The position numbers and the translations under genes were made by a program. A stretch of DNA of 60,000 nucleotides from Mesostigma viride (lineage: Eukaryota; Streptophyta; Mesostigmatophyceae; Mesostigmatales; Mesostigmataceae). How positions within the stretch are numbered: position 1 is the first letter of the stretch; each line of letters starts with the position of its first letter. The stretch covers positions 13,221,051 through 13,281,050 of the forward strand of contig RPFO01000213.1 in assembly GCA_009746045.1 (NCBI GenBank), read 5' to 3'. Below are positions 21,830 to 33,885 of the stretch, piece after piece. The notes under the pieces were generated by a model. That model saw only the letters and a list, made by a program, of their open reading frames with translations, ran no database searches and was not told where the DNA came from.

Positions 21830-22086
21830 CTATGCCTGCCCCCCCACACACCCACGCACGCATGCCAGCCCCCCCCCACACCCACGCACGCATGGCAGCC
21901 CCCCCACAAACCAACGCACGCATGCAAGCCCCCCCCCACATGCATGCATGCATGCCAGCCACCCCAAAAAACCACGCACGCATGCCAGCCACCCCAAAAA
22001 ACCACGCACGCATGCCAGCCCCCCCCCACACGCACGCATGCATGCCAGCCATCCCCCACATGCACGCATGCATGCCAGCCACCCCA
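21830..22086. repeat. GCATGC-containing minisatellite, about 30-bp unit (left array)
   Basis: About eight copies of CACGCACGCATGCCAGCCCC with C-tracts or CCCCAAAAAACC. The unit order, including one CATGCATGCATGCATGCCAG unit and AAAAAA-containing units, closely matches 31430-31550. It ends where a family B repeat begins. Confidence 0.88.
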
Positions 22087-22566
22087 TGGTTGATCTTACG
22101 ATCTGGATTCCCTGATTTGCGACTAAGGGGAGCGGAGTGCGAGTCGGTGCCGCTGCCTCATGGCTGATCTGCGAGAAATGCTCCTAGAAAGGGTGAAAGT
22201 CCTTGCAAATGACCTCTGTATTGTTTCCAAGTACTTGGATGTAGTTCAAAGTACTTCATTGGTACTACAAGGTAGTACAATCTACTTCAAACTAGTTCAA
22301 ACTAGCTCAGGCTAGTAAAGATTCGTTCAGGTGTAGCACAACCTGCCTAGGAGGTGGTATGACCACCTGGGTTGAAGGAGACAGCACTTGACTAAACGTA
22401 GTACAATGTCGAAAGAATCAGTACAAATGGGTTCTTTGTAGTACAAATGGTCAGTGGCACATGGGCGCCGCGCCAGTACTGTACCGGACTTGCATTCGTC
22501 ACCGTGCGCATGCAATGCAGCCAATTGATTGAGGAAGACATGGCGGCGCATGCTTTATCAGTTTTC
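22087..22566 (+). repeat. Family B A1 terminal repeat
   Basis: 480 bp. Landmarks shared with R1 and family C repeats are the initial TTGATCT...CGATC.GGATTCCC, AAGTACTT inverted pairs, GTACTAC-AGG-GTAGTAC, CTAGTTCAAA repeats, ACGTAGTACAATGTC, a GGCGCC-rich block and the terminal TTATCAGTTTTC. Confidence 0.87.
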
Positions 22567-23070
22567 AAATTCGTTTTTCGGGTTTCTAAGCCATCTTTTG
22601 GCCGTTTTACCTCGGAATAGGTCCGTTTCAAAGCTAACGACTTCCTCTATACGAATATGATGGCTAGCGGGGATGAAAACGCTAGCGAGACGGGGGATTT
22701 ACCGCGCAGATTTGCGAGTCGTGTGGAGGAAATCTATGTGAACCATGGCAGGAACGCCTCAGCTGTCGCCTATTTTATAGCGGCAGAACTCGGCTCTGAA
22801 TACCCTAAAATATTGTTGCGTAGCTCGGAAAACAAGTTACGAAGTTTGGCAGAAAAGCTTCGGATCTTTGGGTTTGAAATCAATGGGTATGACACTCGTG
22901 AGGAGCTGGCGCAAAATATTTCAGCCAAGGTGGCGAAAATGTTAGCACAAGGTACAACAGGCATTACAAACGATGAGGAACCGAACGGGGACTCCTCAGA
23001 GGAGGACACTGATGACGGGGAAGCTTTGGCGGGGGCCAAAGAGGAGCAGGCGCAGGGATTTCGCCCCCCA
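22474..23070 (+). repeat. 597-bp tandem duplication of the family B leader and gag start
   Basis: The unit 22474-23070 is repeated from 23071 (interrupted at 23186-24884, then to about 25370). The junction CCCCAGGTACTGTACCGG has a short overlap with both parent sequences (GTAC), typical of illegitimate recombination or template switching. Confidence 0.8.
22657..23070 (+). pseudogene. Family B gag, 5-prime fragment (duplicated)
   Basis: 138 codons starting MMASGDENASETGD, almost identical to the start of gag at 24956, then fused into repeated leader sequence. It ends at a stop at 23122-23124 after a short out-of-family tail. Confidence 0.88.
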
Positions 23071-23185
23071 GGTACTGTACCGGACTTGCATTCGTCACCG
23101 TGCGCATGCAATGCAGCCAATTGATTGAGGAAGACATGGCGGCGCATGCTTTATCAGTTTTCAAATTCGTTTTTCGGGTTTCTAA

Positions 23186-24884
23186 CCCCTCATTGGTCTT
23201 GCAGCCGATTTTCCGCCAAAAATCGACTTGCAGCCGATGCATCGGCTGCTCCGCGGGGGACCAAATTGCGCGAAAACTATTGAGAATTAGGAAAAGTTTA
23301 GATGAGAAGATCGAAAGTTTATAATTTTCCTCACAGCATGGTACTAGGGTTCGCATACTTCTGACAAAGTTATAGAGGTGTTCTGGCCGGTCAAAGTACA
23401 AGGGGTCAGGGTACTTTTTCACGTAAAACGTGCATTCCGGAAAACGACGACCTGGCCATGGCGGCTTGCGCCCACGCATGGAATTTACGTTTGCGTTCGA
23501 ATTTTCTGGCCAAACTTAGGAAATTGATTTTATACGTCCTAAAGATCACACAGGCCAATTTTTGGTTCGCGGGAATGCCATTTGATAGGTGTCGGCAGCG
23601 TTCTTGCTGGAAAAAACTGCGATCAGGCCGGACGATAGAAACGTTGACAGCAATACCTTTACGGCGTATTTTAAAGGATATATTGGTTTCTTTGTACTTA
23701 TTATGATACATAGTAGTCGTAAACGTGCAAGGGTGGCAAGAAATCGCCGAATCTAGCGACCATGCTGCACAACTTTGGTGTGCCGAAATGCGCCATTTTG
23801 CGGCCACCGCCTGGGCCAAGGTAACGCCATCCATGCCTGGTAAAGCTTCAGCATCGTTTTCCTATCGATGTTTGACGTTTATATATACGTTCTAGCTTGT
23901 GTAGCACATTCTTTTTGCATTATTCATGCTCTTTCTTGACCCTGGCCTGGCCCCTTTCTAAAACACCCTTCTTAGATGCTTCCCTCAGTCAGTTGACCTG
24001 CCACAGTGTGATGGTGATGAGTTTTAGATGCTGTATGGGTTTGAATACCTCCATATATGTTTGTTATACATTTCCCATACACATATTGCATGATTGTGAG
24101 GCAGTTGGCTGGTCTGTGTGGCATCATCAAGCACGTAACTGGTGAGTAAAAGCTTCCCATTGACAGCATGTGCCACCAGGTGTGCTGGCCATCACCTGGC
24201 AAGCTATAGCAGCTTAGGCCTAGTTTATCCTTGCTAGGGCAGGCTGAAATAGGCTCAACGTCACTAGTTTGTTGGTGGCTGCCTCCTATAATGTATGCCT
24301 TGCGTAGGGTATCCGTACCACGTTACCTACGTGCATGGACAAGGTGGCACCTGCACATAGGTGCCATGTAAGGGCAGTGTGATGATGCAGTTATGTTTCC
24401 CCATCATTGTGGAAGGGAAATGTATTGTATGGCATGGTTGGGGGCCATATTAGTAGGTATTAGTAGGTAGTATGCCCACCCCTACCCCCTTGGTTGCTTT
24501 TTACCAACGGTACCCCTATGGGCTGTACTGGGTGTAACTGCTGGTATACCCACCCAAATGATGACCCCAATGGCTCAAACTGTTCAGCAACTGATTGTTT
24601 CTCATCCCTGAAGTGGTAGGTGCCTAGGTCTCATAACATAATTCAAAATGCACATTCTACCAAAAATGAAAACGCGCGTCTCGACCCCCCTAACTTTGGC
24701 GGTAGTTTTCTATGGCCTACCCTGCAGATATGTTAGGTTGTGATAGCTCACCCCGAAGAGCAACTCATGGACATGCTTGACCCCCAAGGACAGCCCTTGG
24801 ATGTTGGTAGGTTGGCTGTGGGGTGGTTTGCAAATTTAGCATTTTGCAGCCGATTTTTCGGCTTTAAATGGGACCAATGAGGGG
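23186..24884. mobile_element. Non-autonomous piggyBac-like DNA transposon, 1.7 kb
   Basis: Perfect 13-bp terminal inverted repeats CCCCTCATTGGTC are flanked by a duplicated CTAA (23182-23185 and 24885-24888). The uninterrupted sequence at 22580-22600 supplies the empty site. Near both ends, CAGCCGATTTT-type words recur in inverted form. A CCC start and a 4-bp TTAA-like duplication fit piggyBac, but CTAA is unusual and no transposase is encoded, so the superfamily is tentative. The interior has no credible gene. Confidence 0.72.
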
Positions 24885-24955
24885 CTAAGCCATCTTTTGG
24901 CCGTTTTACCTCGGAATAGGTCCGTTTCAAAGCTAACGACTTCCTCTATACGAAT

Positions 24956-26706
24956 ATGATGGCTAGCGGGGATGAAAACGCTAGCGAGACGGGGGATTTA
25001 CCGCGCGGATTTGCGAGTCGTGTGGAGGAAATCTATGTGAACCATGGCAGGAACGCCTCAGCTGTCGCCTATTTTATAGCGGCAGAACTCGGCTCTGAAT
25101 ACCCTAAAATATTGTTGCGTAGCTCGGAAAACAAGTTACGAAGTTTGGCAGAAAAGCTTCGGATCTTTGGGTTTGAAATCAATGGGTATGACACTCGTGA
25201 GGAGCTGGCGCAAAATATTTCAGCCAAGGTGGCGAAAATGTTAGCACAAGGTACACCAGGCATTACAAACGATGAGGAACCGAACGGGGACTCCTCAGAG
25301 GAGGACACTGATGACGGGGAAGCTTTGGCGGGGGCCAAAGAGGAGCAGGCGCAGGGGTTTCGCCCCCCAGGTGCGAGCACAGTTGCTGGCGCACCAGGTG
25401 CCGTTTTTCCCGCCGTTTTTGGTCATACGGCGCCTGTGGTCGGAGGGGATGGCAGGAAACAGCTTGCAAATGCAGGGAGGAGCTTGGCAAACGCGGCTGG
25501 CGCTAGTTTTGAGGGAGGCGAGGGGGTGTCTGCAGTGCCACGCTCAGGCACTTTAAAAGCGGGCGCGCGGGGGGGAGGCAATGAGGAGAAAGCAGGTCTC
25601 CCGCGCAGTGCCAAGGGGGACGGGGCGGCCGGAATGGGACTGAGCCCAGAAATGATGGCGCAGATGAATGCCCTCATGGGGGGCTTCCAACAGCTGGGGA
25701 TTGGCGGCGCCCAGGGGTTGGGAGCCGCAGTACGGGTGCCTGCACCCAGTGTGCAGGAAGGAGGCGCATGGGGGGGGGCGGGGGCAGCAGGGCCCAGCCC
25801 TGCCGGGTGGACAAGCGGGCCCCATGGGTACCCGGGCACACCGACAGGCGTGGAAAGAACGCAGGGCCCAGCGTACGCCTACCCAGGGCAGATGGGTGCA
25901 GCCTGGCCTCAGCCCTACCCACCAGCGGGTACCGCGTACGGTACCTGGGTGCCAGCGGCTGGAGCCTGGAACCCCGTACCACATGGCGTTCGCAGCAGCC
26001 CAAGGTGGGCAGAGGAAACGGGAGAGCAAGCGGTCCAAGTGCCGCGAGTGCGGGCATCGGCACTGCGGGTGCACGTCCAGCGACAGCACGAGCAGCGACT
26101 CGGAGGGGAGCGGGCGAGGGCGCGCGGGTGGCCGGGGCACAGGTGGGAGGTTGACCGACCTGCCAGTTACCCGCGGGGTCAACCTGCTCGAGTACCTGCC
26201 GGCGGGGCGGGCGCTCAGCGTTGGTGTGGGACGTGGAAGACCACAAGTACCACCAGCGCACGGCCCCCAAGCACATGGAGACCGCCATACAGGGCCACAA
26301 CGGCAACATGGTGGCCTGGCTGAACGTGCAAAGGGCCCCCGCGCTGCGCCAGCAGAAGGAGGGGACGGGACTCGGGTGGGCATCCAAGGAGAGGATGGAG
26401 CTGGCCCAGAACCTGTGCCACGTCTGGGATACGCTCAACAAGGAGCTCAGTCCCAACGTGTGCAGCGAGCTGGCGGGCGTGGAGTACCTGGCGCTCTGCG
26501 TGGAGGCTCTCCTGCTGGTGGAGACCAGCGGGTCTTGGAACGCGTCCGGGTACATGCTGCCCTACCGGCCGGCAGGGGGTGTCCGCACGCGGGCGGCCCG
26601 ACGAGCGCTACGGGCACACAAGAAGGAGCGCGATGCGTTGGCGTCGGCGCGAGGAAAGGAGGACAAGGCGGAGGGAGGAGTGGCGGGCTCTTCCCAGAAG
26701 AAGTGA
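24956..26706 (+). pseudogene. Family B ORF1 (gag-like), two frameshifts
   Basis: ATG at 24956 opens MMASGDENAS...; the N-terminal helical domain (VEEIYVNHGRNASAVAYF, SENKLRSLAEKLRIF) resembles that of family C. A Gly/Ala/Pro-rich linker follows. The frame shifts near 25990, giving KRSKCRECGHRHCGC (a Cys/His cluster) and an S/D-rich tract, and shifts again near 26215 into the C-terminal domain (HVWDTLNKELSPNVCSELAG, VEYLALCVEALLLVE, YMLPY), ending TGA at 26704. The conserved C-terminal block marks it as the same ORF as in families A and C. As it stands it cannot make one protein. Confidence 0.75.
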
Positions 26707-28272
26707 GAGGGCGAGGTGTATTCCCCCTCCCAGAGGTGGCCATCAAGCCCCTCGACCGCGCGCGCCTACGGTCCCGACGTAGGTATCAGCGGGCCATGCG
26801 GCGGCGGGCCCTGCTCCTGCGCAGCGCGCGAATCGTGGATGGCCTCAACTGGTTGTGGAGGGGAGCACAGGAACCGCCTGAAACGGTCCTGTCGGTGGCA
26901 TGCGGATGGCTTTGCCCGCACCTGTTGCCCAGGAGCCCGCGGGTTGCGGTACCAGCGGGGTGTCCTTAGTGACCCCCTGCACTGCGGCCCAGCAGGCGGC
27001 CCTACAAGGGCTGGAGATTGCCGCCCAGGTCCATGAGCGCCGGCTGAGAGCCGTAGCGGCAGAGGACCTGGTGCATGACGTTGAGTCTGGGCCCTATGGG
27101 CCCGACGGGCAATATGAAATAATTGCCCCGGAGAGACTTGCGCTGCCCGCGGGCGGAGTGGCGGGCAGCGTGCCGCTGATGGACTGCCTCCCCCCCCAGT
27201 GGAGGGAGGTATATGGCAATATAAAAAATATTTTGAGGGAACAGGTAGCGCAGCCAGGGCGTCGACGGCGAGTGACGCATGGCTGTGCGAGCGACACGGA
27301 GTACGCGCGCCTGAGCGTGCGGCTGGCGGAGACCGGGATGACAGAGTATAGCGAGGAGGAACCACCGGTCACCAACGGCCTGTTCGGCGTGCCCAAGCGC
27401 GATCCAGGGGTGGTGGACCCGTCAGCCCAGCGCCAGCGACTCATCTGCAACATGGTGCAGAGCAACGACAAGTTCCTCACCCCTGGCAGCTGTTACCTGC
27501 CAGATGTGGGGGCGGTGGCAGAGATGGCCGGGGGCGCGCCCAGCTACTCGAGCAAAACGGACCTGGAGACGTACTACTACCGCTTCTCTGTGCCAACGGA
27601 GTGGCGGAAGTGGTTCGCGCTGCCCCCAGTCTGGTCGGACGAGGTCGGCCAACCAGGGGAGCGCCGCCGGCTCTATCCCAGGTTCCGTGTTCTGGTGATG
27701 GCGTTGTCTCACTCGGTCCTGCTGGCGCAGGTGGCTCACATGCAGACCCTGTTCGGGCCGGGGAAGCTGAACCCCGGGCTGGGTGTGAGCGTCCCGATGC
27801 ATCAGCTCGGGGTGCGCACAGTGCGTGAGGGAGGACGGGAGTGGATGGAGTTGGTGGGGGCCGCCGAGCTTGACTGGCAGCTGCTGCCCGAGGACCCTCC
27901 TCGCCCGGCACAGTTGGTCATGATCGACGATCTGGGCACCACACACGCGCGCAGCGCAGCGGAGGCGAACGCGCTGCTGGACCGTGCATGCAGCGAGTGC
28001 TACGCGCCAGCTGGCCTGGTGGTGAATGAGAAAAAGGTCGAGCGGGCGCGGTAGGGCCAAGCTGTGGAGATCCTGGGCATCGAGTTTCACCAAGATGGGA
28101 GCTTGTGGCCGTCAGCGAAGCGACTAGCCCTCCTCGTCCATGACACTGAGGCGGTGCTGGCCCGGGGACGAGCAAGCTACCATGAGCTGGCCTCCCTACT
28201 GGGACGCTGGGCATGGATCCAGCTGCTGCGCAGAAGTCTGCTAAGCATCTGGTTCCAGGGCACGCGCATGCC
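26690..28272 (+). pseudogene. Family B pol, reverse transcriptase part (frameshift, nonsense, truncated)
   Basis: It begins in the -1 frame over the gag stop (EVRGRGVFPLPEVAIKPLDR), changes frame near 26900-26950, and then runs open to 28051. It carries VTNGLFGVPKRDPG, KTDLETYYYRF (motif A) and LVMIDDLGTTHARS (motif C, MIDD in place of YxDD). An in-frame TAG at 28052 precedes VEILGIEFHQDGS and LASLLGRWAWIQLLRRSLLS. The reading ends at 28272, where R1-b begins, so RNase H and recombinase are missing. Similarity to family C is high throughout. Confidence 0.85.
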
Positions 28273-30946
28273 TGGTTGATCTCCCTCGAAAAAAAGTGCT
28301 GGCATATAACCAGCCGAGGTGTGCCTGTGCTGGTATTCGTTTTTATTAGTGGTGACGGCCAGCCATGGTGGCTGGCAATGATTTAAACGAATGCAAAAGG
28401 CCTCCCCGAGTCCGGGGGGGCTGGGAATGAATTTTATTTAGAGACGCGCGACGGTGGTCGGCGTCCAAGCGGTCGTTTGAGGGCCAGTCGTTGAAAATCG
28501 GGGCAGAAATTGCGGATTTAGTGCCGAAATCTGCGGTAGGGTGCCGGCAATCTTTTTCGGCCTTAACTGACCTGGGACGAGGCGAATAAAGGTTGCTTGG
28601 ACCTGTTTCGATGGTCCTAAACGACGAGCAAAGGTGGCCGGCTGCTGTCCCGTCGTTTGAGGGGCGGGCATAGAAATTTTGACCCGAAATTGAGTCGCAA
28701 GGCCGGAAAGTGCGGTAAGGGAACGAAAATTCTATTTCGGCCCTGGGCGTGCTTGTTCGAGCTGTTTTACGTTTGATACTGCCTTGCACGATGACCCTCA
28801 ACGACGAGCAGTGTAAAAAATATAGTAGGCTGCAAAGCCGGCTGCCCAAGATCTGAATGCGGCATCATTAGCTATCTTTGGCTCTCGGGGCTTTGCGGGC
28901 AGGGCATACCGCGTCACAGCCCGATGGCTTTGATGGAGCGGGTCGGCTGGTCCATTACGTGATGGTAACGTGAAAAAGAATATGTGGAGCCGAATTTTAT
29001 GGGGAAAACCGGTGGCTGGAGGAGCGCTGGGTGTGGCTCCCTGGATTTTATTTCTCGAGAGCTTACGTGGTGGTAGGGCGGCTCGGCGGCCTTGGGCCAG
29101 TGGTGGCCGGTTGGGGGAGGTGCCTTTCTTGACGGCTTTGGGGAGCTAAGGACTGTGGTGTTTTGGAACTGGGGGGAGGCAAAATGAGCGGCCTACGTAA
29201 AAAGACTTTTGGGCGCTGCCAGGCTGGAACCCTGAGAGCTTTGGGATGACATCTGTAATGGCATCCAAGAGGTGGCAATTTTAATGGGGGGAGCCTGGTG
29301 AGACCGGCTGGTTTTGACGGTTGTGAGGGCTAAGAGCAGGGGCGCTTGCTCAAGATAGCCTAAGTGACCGGCTAGCTGTCCTGAGAATGGAATGGAGATT
29401 ACACCTTGCTATGTATGCCGCCGGCAGCCCTCTAGGGCGAGTACCTGGGGATGCTTGCACCCCGGGTTACGCCCTGCAAACAGAGGGCTGTGACCGTAGC
29501 GGCAGCTTGTGGCATGTGACTTTTGGCGAGTCGCTGGGCCATAGCACTGGATCGTGACAGTTATGGCATGAGGAGCGCGAGGAGGATGGTGTAGGGTGGA
29601 AGTTGGCAGACGTGCCAGCTATTTTCGCTGGACGAGGAGGGGGGAAAGGTGTGGGGGATTGATTGACCGTACCTTTGGTTGGACGCTGTTCTCTCCTATC
29701 CAAGGGGGATCAAGGCATTGTTTGAGACTTCGCTAGTGGGGCACTCCAGCAGACAAGCTGGGGCCCCACTGTTGGTGACAGGCTTCCCCGCGACCAGTAA
29801 GTGAGGGGCACTCTAGCAGGCATGCTAGGCCTTCACTATTGGTGACGGGTCCTCCACGGCCAGAATGGCCAGGCTGGGGGAAGCGGGAAGTGAGATGGCA
29901 GCATCAGCTGGCTGGGGGGGCCTGCAGATGCTTTATTCACCAATTATGCGACTTTGGTCCAAGAGTCTCTTGTGCGTAAACGTATTTTGTAAAAAATAAT
30001 GTCTGGAGCCCTCAGTGATGGAGTGAACGAGTTGAGACATGCATAGGGATGGTTGATCTCCCTCGATCTGGATTCCCTGATTTGTCGGGGCGGAGGGAGC
30101 GAAGGAGGCGAGGGACGCCGCTGGGTGACAGCACATATAAAAAATAAATAGAGCATTTAATATTTTATAATAGGCCCTGGTCTTTTATAAGGGGCAGTAG
30201 TCACAATGTATAAGGGCCCTGGAATTTAATAAGGGGCGCCAGTGTGGTGGTACGAGATCTGCCCTCTAATAGGGTGAAAGTCCGTACAAGTAACTTGTAA
30301 ACTGGTTCTAAGTACTTGGACGTAGTTCCAAGTACTTCACTTGGCCTACTACAGGGTAGTACAGTCTACTTCAATCTACTTCAAACTAGTTCATTCTAGT
30401 TCAAACCAGTGCTGACGTGCTTCGGCGTAGCACTGGACGCTCAGGAGGTGAACGGACCTACTGGGGTGTAGTAGACCAAGACTAAACGTAGTACAATGTC
30501 AAAAGAATTAGTAGGGATGGGTTCCTTGTAGTACAACTGGCCAAGGGTGCTTTTGGCGCCAAAACCAACTGTACCGGACTTGCATCCGCCACAGTGGGCA
30601 AGTACGCTGCCACTTCGCATGGTGTACGAATATTGAATGGGTCACGGAATTGTGTTTCGACCCGAATTAGAAGGACCTGGGCCGCCGCCGGCCCAAGTCT
30701 GAAAAAAAGTGCTGGCATATAACCAGCCGAGGTGTGCCTGTGCTGGTATTCGTTTTTATTAGCCCACCCAACCCACCCTGAGGGAAGTGAGATGGCAGCA
30801 TCAGCTGGCTGGGGGGGCCTGCAGATGCTTTATTCACCAATTATGCGACTTTGGTCCAAGAGTCTCTTGTGCGTAAACGTATTTTGTAAAAAATAATGTC
30901 TGGAGCCCTCAGTGATGGAGTGAACGAGTTGAGACATGCATAGGGA
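28273..30946 (+). mobile_element. R1-b, non-autonomous split-direct-repeat element with deleted A1
   Basis: It starts TGGTTGATCTCCCTCG, then jumps by an internal deletion of about 640 bp to AAAAAAGTGCTGGCATATAA. The order is A1 remnant (to about 28347), internal (to 29891), B1 29892-30049, A2 30050-30761, B2 30789-30946. Nearly identical to R1-c and R1-d. No convincing gene: the longest frames are antisense Ser/Arg-rich readings that vary between copies. Confidence 0.85.
30050..30761 (+). repeat. R1-b A2 repeat
   Basis: 712 bp copy of the R1 terminal repeat. It abuts B1 at CATAGGGA/TGGTTGATC, the B1-A2 junction seen in every full copy. Confidence 0.85.
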
Positions 30947-31595
30947 AGCCCACCCTAAACGCACGCATGCATGGCAGCTCCGCCCCTCACCCACGCATGC
31001 ATGCCAGCCCCTCCACACACCCACACGGAGGCATGCCAGCCCCCCACAAACCCACGCATGCATGCATGCCAGCCACCCCCCACACCCACGCATGCATGGC
31101 AGCCCGCCCCGCCCCACATGCATGCATGGCAGCTCCCCCCCACGGCCACGCACGCATGCCAGCCCCCCCCCACACACACCCATGCATGCCAGCCACCCCC
31201 CACACCCACGCATGCATGGCAGCCCGCCCCGCCCCACATGCATGCATGGCAGCTCCCCCCCACGGCCACGCACGCATGGCAGCCCCCCCCCCACACACAC
31301 GCACGCATGCCAGCCCCTCCCACACCAGGCACGGATGCCAGCCCCCCCCACACCCACGCACTCATGGCACCCCACACACACCCACGCACGCATGGCAGCC
31401 CCCCCCACACCCACTCACGCATGGCAGCCCCCCCACAAACCAACGCATGCATGCAAGCCCCCCCTTACATGCATGCATGCATGCCAGCCACCCCAAAAAA
31501 CCACGCACGCATGCCAGCCACCCCACACACTCACTCACGCACGCATACCAGCCACCCCACACACGCACGCATGCATGCATGCCACCCCCCACATG
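30947..31595. repeat. GCATGC-containing minisatellite (right array)
   Basis: About 20 units of roughly 30 bp (CACGCATGCATGGCAGC with C-rich spacers), with a 120-bp block duplicated at about 31075-31190 and 31195-31310. The 31430-31550 part parallels 21890-22020. Long His/Pro/Thr and Gly/Cys/Val frames on both strands are by-products. Confidence 0.88.
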
Positions 31596-31853
31596 AGATC
31601 AAAGTGTAACATTCTTATCGATTGCCACACAAGGCGTCCCTGCCCCTTATTCTCTTTGTGCAACGGCGTAAGATAGGGATACAAACCACGATGCTTACTG
31701 TGCTCAATGTCTTCCCAACGGCAGCATGCTTACACATTTATTAATTAATTTACCATTGCCACAGTGCCATTACCATGGCCACTATTTGTATCAAGGAGAC
31801 AACCAGCGCAGGCTATTTGTATATCAAAGAGAAAACCATATTACTTGTATTGA
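31596..31853. other. Unassigned spacer
   Basis: TTAATTAA-containing sequence between the minisatellite and the first hAT element; nothing recognised. Confidence 0.4.
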
Positions 31854-31861
31854 TTAATTTG

Positions 31862-33528
31862 CCGTGTTGGTCCGTACGGCAACTCGGGTATGAAAGTACG
31901 CCGTATTGTACGGTACCGACGCTTTCGACCGCGTACGCCGTACGATTTTCGCTGTTTTTCACTTTGGACTTAGCCGATTTCGGAGGTCGCGGAGGGCGGG
32001 GGGGCAGGTGTCACGGGAGATTGAGGCCCAGGAACCTGTCCGCGGTGCTGAGATAGCAGAAATTGCAGCGAGTGCATAGCTACTCCTTTGTACGCGCGTG
32101 ACAGAGCACCTTTTTCCTTTTTGACAGGATTTTTTATTGCGTGGGAGAAAAGCTGTAAGGGGACAGCCTGGCAGAATCATAAGGTTGAGACACGCGTGCA
32201 GTTCTAGAAGGACGCAATTATTAATGTAGAAGGACGCGGAAAATGGACGAGGAAAATGGACGAGGAAAATGGAGGGTGGTGCGACGGTTCATGCATTGTG
32301 CGCCAGGCAATCACCTACTAAGATGAAACCATGGCGCTGCGTAGAGCCCCAAACGACAGAAAAGTAGAGGAGTATCAAAACCTCCATCTGATTGACGAGG
32401 TGGAAAAGACCGTGAGTGGGGAAGAGGTGGTAGTCGGCCAGAGGTGGGCGTGCAAGCTGTGCGATTACAAGTTCGGTAGGCCTGGCAGCTTTAGCAAGGA
32501 TCGCGCTGTCGGCCATCTCGGCCACATCCCCAACAAGGGAGCCGCGTTTTGCAAGGAGTCCGGGAATGTAGAAGACCTGATCGGGAGGCTTCAGGCGGCT
32601 GAGGCAGCCCGGTTGGAAAGGAGAGAGCTGAGGGCAGCGCTCGGTGCCCGCGTTGCCAAGGCCCTTCTGCCTGCCGCTGCCCCGGGTGCTGGCCCTTGTG
32701 GCTCTGGCAAGGCAGTGCAGAAGACGATTCCACAGTGCTTTTCCAGGCATATCCTTGGCAGTTGACAGCGTTATCTGGGCATGCCCAGATAACTGCAGTT
32801 TGCCATATACTTTTTCTCAGGAATGCCCGGGCAGTTGACAGTGTGTTTTCTGGGCTACTTGCCACTTCGTATTTACTTTTTCGGGCATTTCCTTGGCAGT
32901 TTATTGTGTGGTTCATTCTGCATGGGTTGATTGCCATTTTATTTTTCAGGGATTCATGGCATGCACATGTTGTCATTGTGCAGCAAAGCTGCCGACTGTA
33001 GTGCTATCACATCCACTGCATCAACTAGGCAGAGATCTGGGTGCATTATACCATGTTCAATCATGCATTATATTGAGTTGATGGCATTCATGCAAATTTT
33101 GTAAAGGCTGATGCATTATAATAAAAGGGTATTATAATAAAAGAGACCGGTGTTAAATGGTCAATAATTTGCATGACCACAATATACACATGTACTTGAA
33201 GGATGTATTGCAATGTAAATCCAAGTGTGGCAGGTGGCAAGTCACTACCACTTTATGTTCATTAATGAACAGCATAGAATAATTATATCGTAGTAACATT
33301 TGTTGGCTGCAGGGTCACACATCCTTGTCCAGAATACCCCGTACTTCTCAGCATTCGCCTAAAAAATACCCCGTACTTCTTATAATAATAACCACAACTT
33401 GAAAAATACCCGTACTGCCGTACTGCGTATTTTTTCCCGTATTTTTTACCCCTCCTGAAAATACCCGTACTTTTGCAGTACACGCGGGTTTTACCGAATA
33501 CCCCGTACTGCCGTACAGACCAACACGG
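31862..33528 (+). mobile_element. Defective hAT transposon 1, with 8-bp target duplication
   Basis: Terminal inverted repeats CCGTGTTGGTC(C/T)GTACGGCA are flanked by TTAATTTG at 31854-31861 and 33529-33536, a perfect 8-bp duplication typical of hAT. The interior holds the first part of a hAT transposase and a long 3-prime region. Subterminal CCGTAC/GTACGG hexamers are dense at both ends (31872-31950; 33330-33515, where AATACCCCGTACTT recurs). Length 1667 bp; no catalytic core. Confidence 0.93.
32331..32765 (+). pseudogene. hAT transposase N-terminal fragment (BED-type zinc finger)
   Basis: 144 codons from ATG at 32331. WACKLCDYKFGRPGSFSKD followed by VGHLGHIPN...C has the CxxC...H pattern and hydrophobic spacing of the BED/hAT N-terminal finger. 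The next region ends KAVQKTIPQCFS, where hAT proteins normally enter the DUF659 domain; here the sequence diverges from hAT copy 2 and stops after a few residues. The dimerisation and DDE regions are absent, so it cannot catalyse transposition. It could still bind the ends. Confidence 0.75.
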
Positions 33529-33650
33529 TTAATTTGTCAAGGAGAAAACCATCTACCTACCTAGTTAATCAATTAGTTAATGAAACGTAGCTATTTATCA
33601 ACCGGCGGTAGTCATGCGTCCAACGGATTTCAGAATGGTGTTTGACATGA

Positions 33651-33880
33651 ATCACGGCCCACGGGCTTGAAGGTGTCTTCAATAGTACCTTCAAAGAACA
33701 GCTAGTAGATTACATGGGGGGCCTAGGACTCTCCGTGATTTGGAACAAGGTGATGGACAAGGCCAAGTGGGCCCAGGTCATAGAGGACAACGATTACCCC
33801 CTCCCGTGGGGAAGCGCCCACGTTTGCAAACATGAGGGAAGCGCGCTAGACAATTCGTCCATCCATCCATCCATCGGGGT
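33651..33880 (+). pseudogene. Unidentified coding remnant
   Basis: An open stretch reads TFKEQLVDYMGGLGLSVIWN, then KVMDKAKWAQVIEDNDYPLP and WGSAHVCKHEG. It has protein-like composition and no start, and runs into a CATC tract at 33860. The 'W..vmDkakWaqvieD' pattern recalls the C-terminal tail of some LINE ORF2 proteins, but I cannot assign it. Confidence 0.3.
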
Positions 33881-33885
33881 TAATG

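Larger units (their letters stand above)
22087..28272 (+). mobile_element. Family B YR retrotransposon (5-prime half, truncated)
   Basis: A1 (22087-22566), a duplicated start of gag, then gag (24956-26706) and pol through the RT (to 28272), where an R1 element begins. RNase H, 2A, recombinase and the 3-prime repeats are absent. The R1 copy's far end (30946) is followed by minisatellite rather than by the rest of the element. A piggyBac-like insert occupies 23186-24884. The minisatellites on both sides (21830-22086 and 30947-31595) are homologous, which suggests insertion into one array followed by a deletion. Confidence 0.82.

Noticed and set aside
30830-31676. Long Gly/Cys and His/Pro/Thr ORFs over the minisatellite
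   Set aside because: Low-complexity readings of the 30-bp repeat in every frame.
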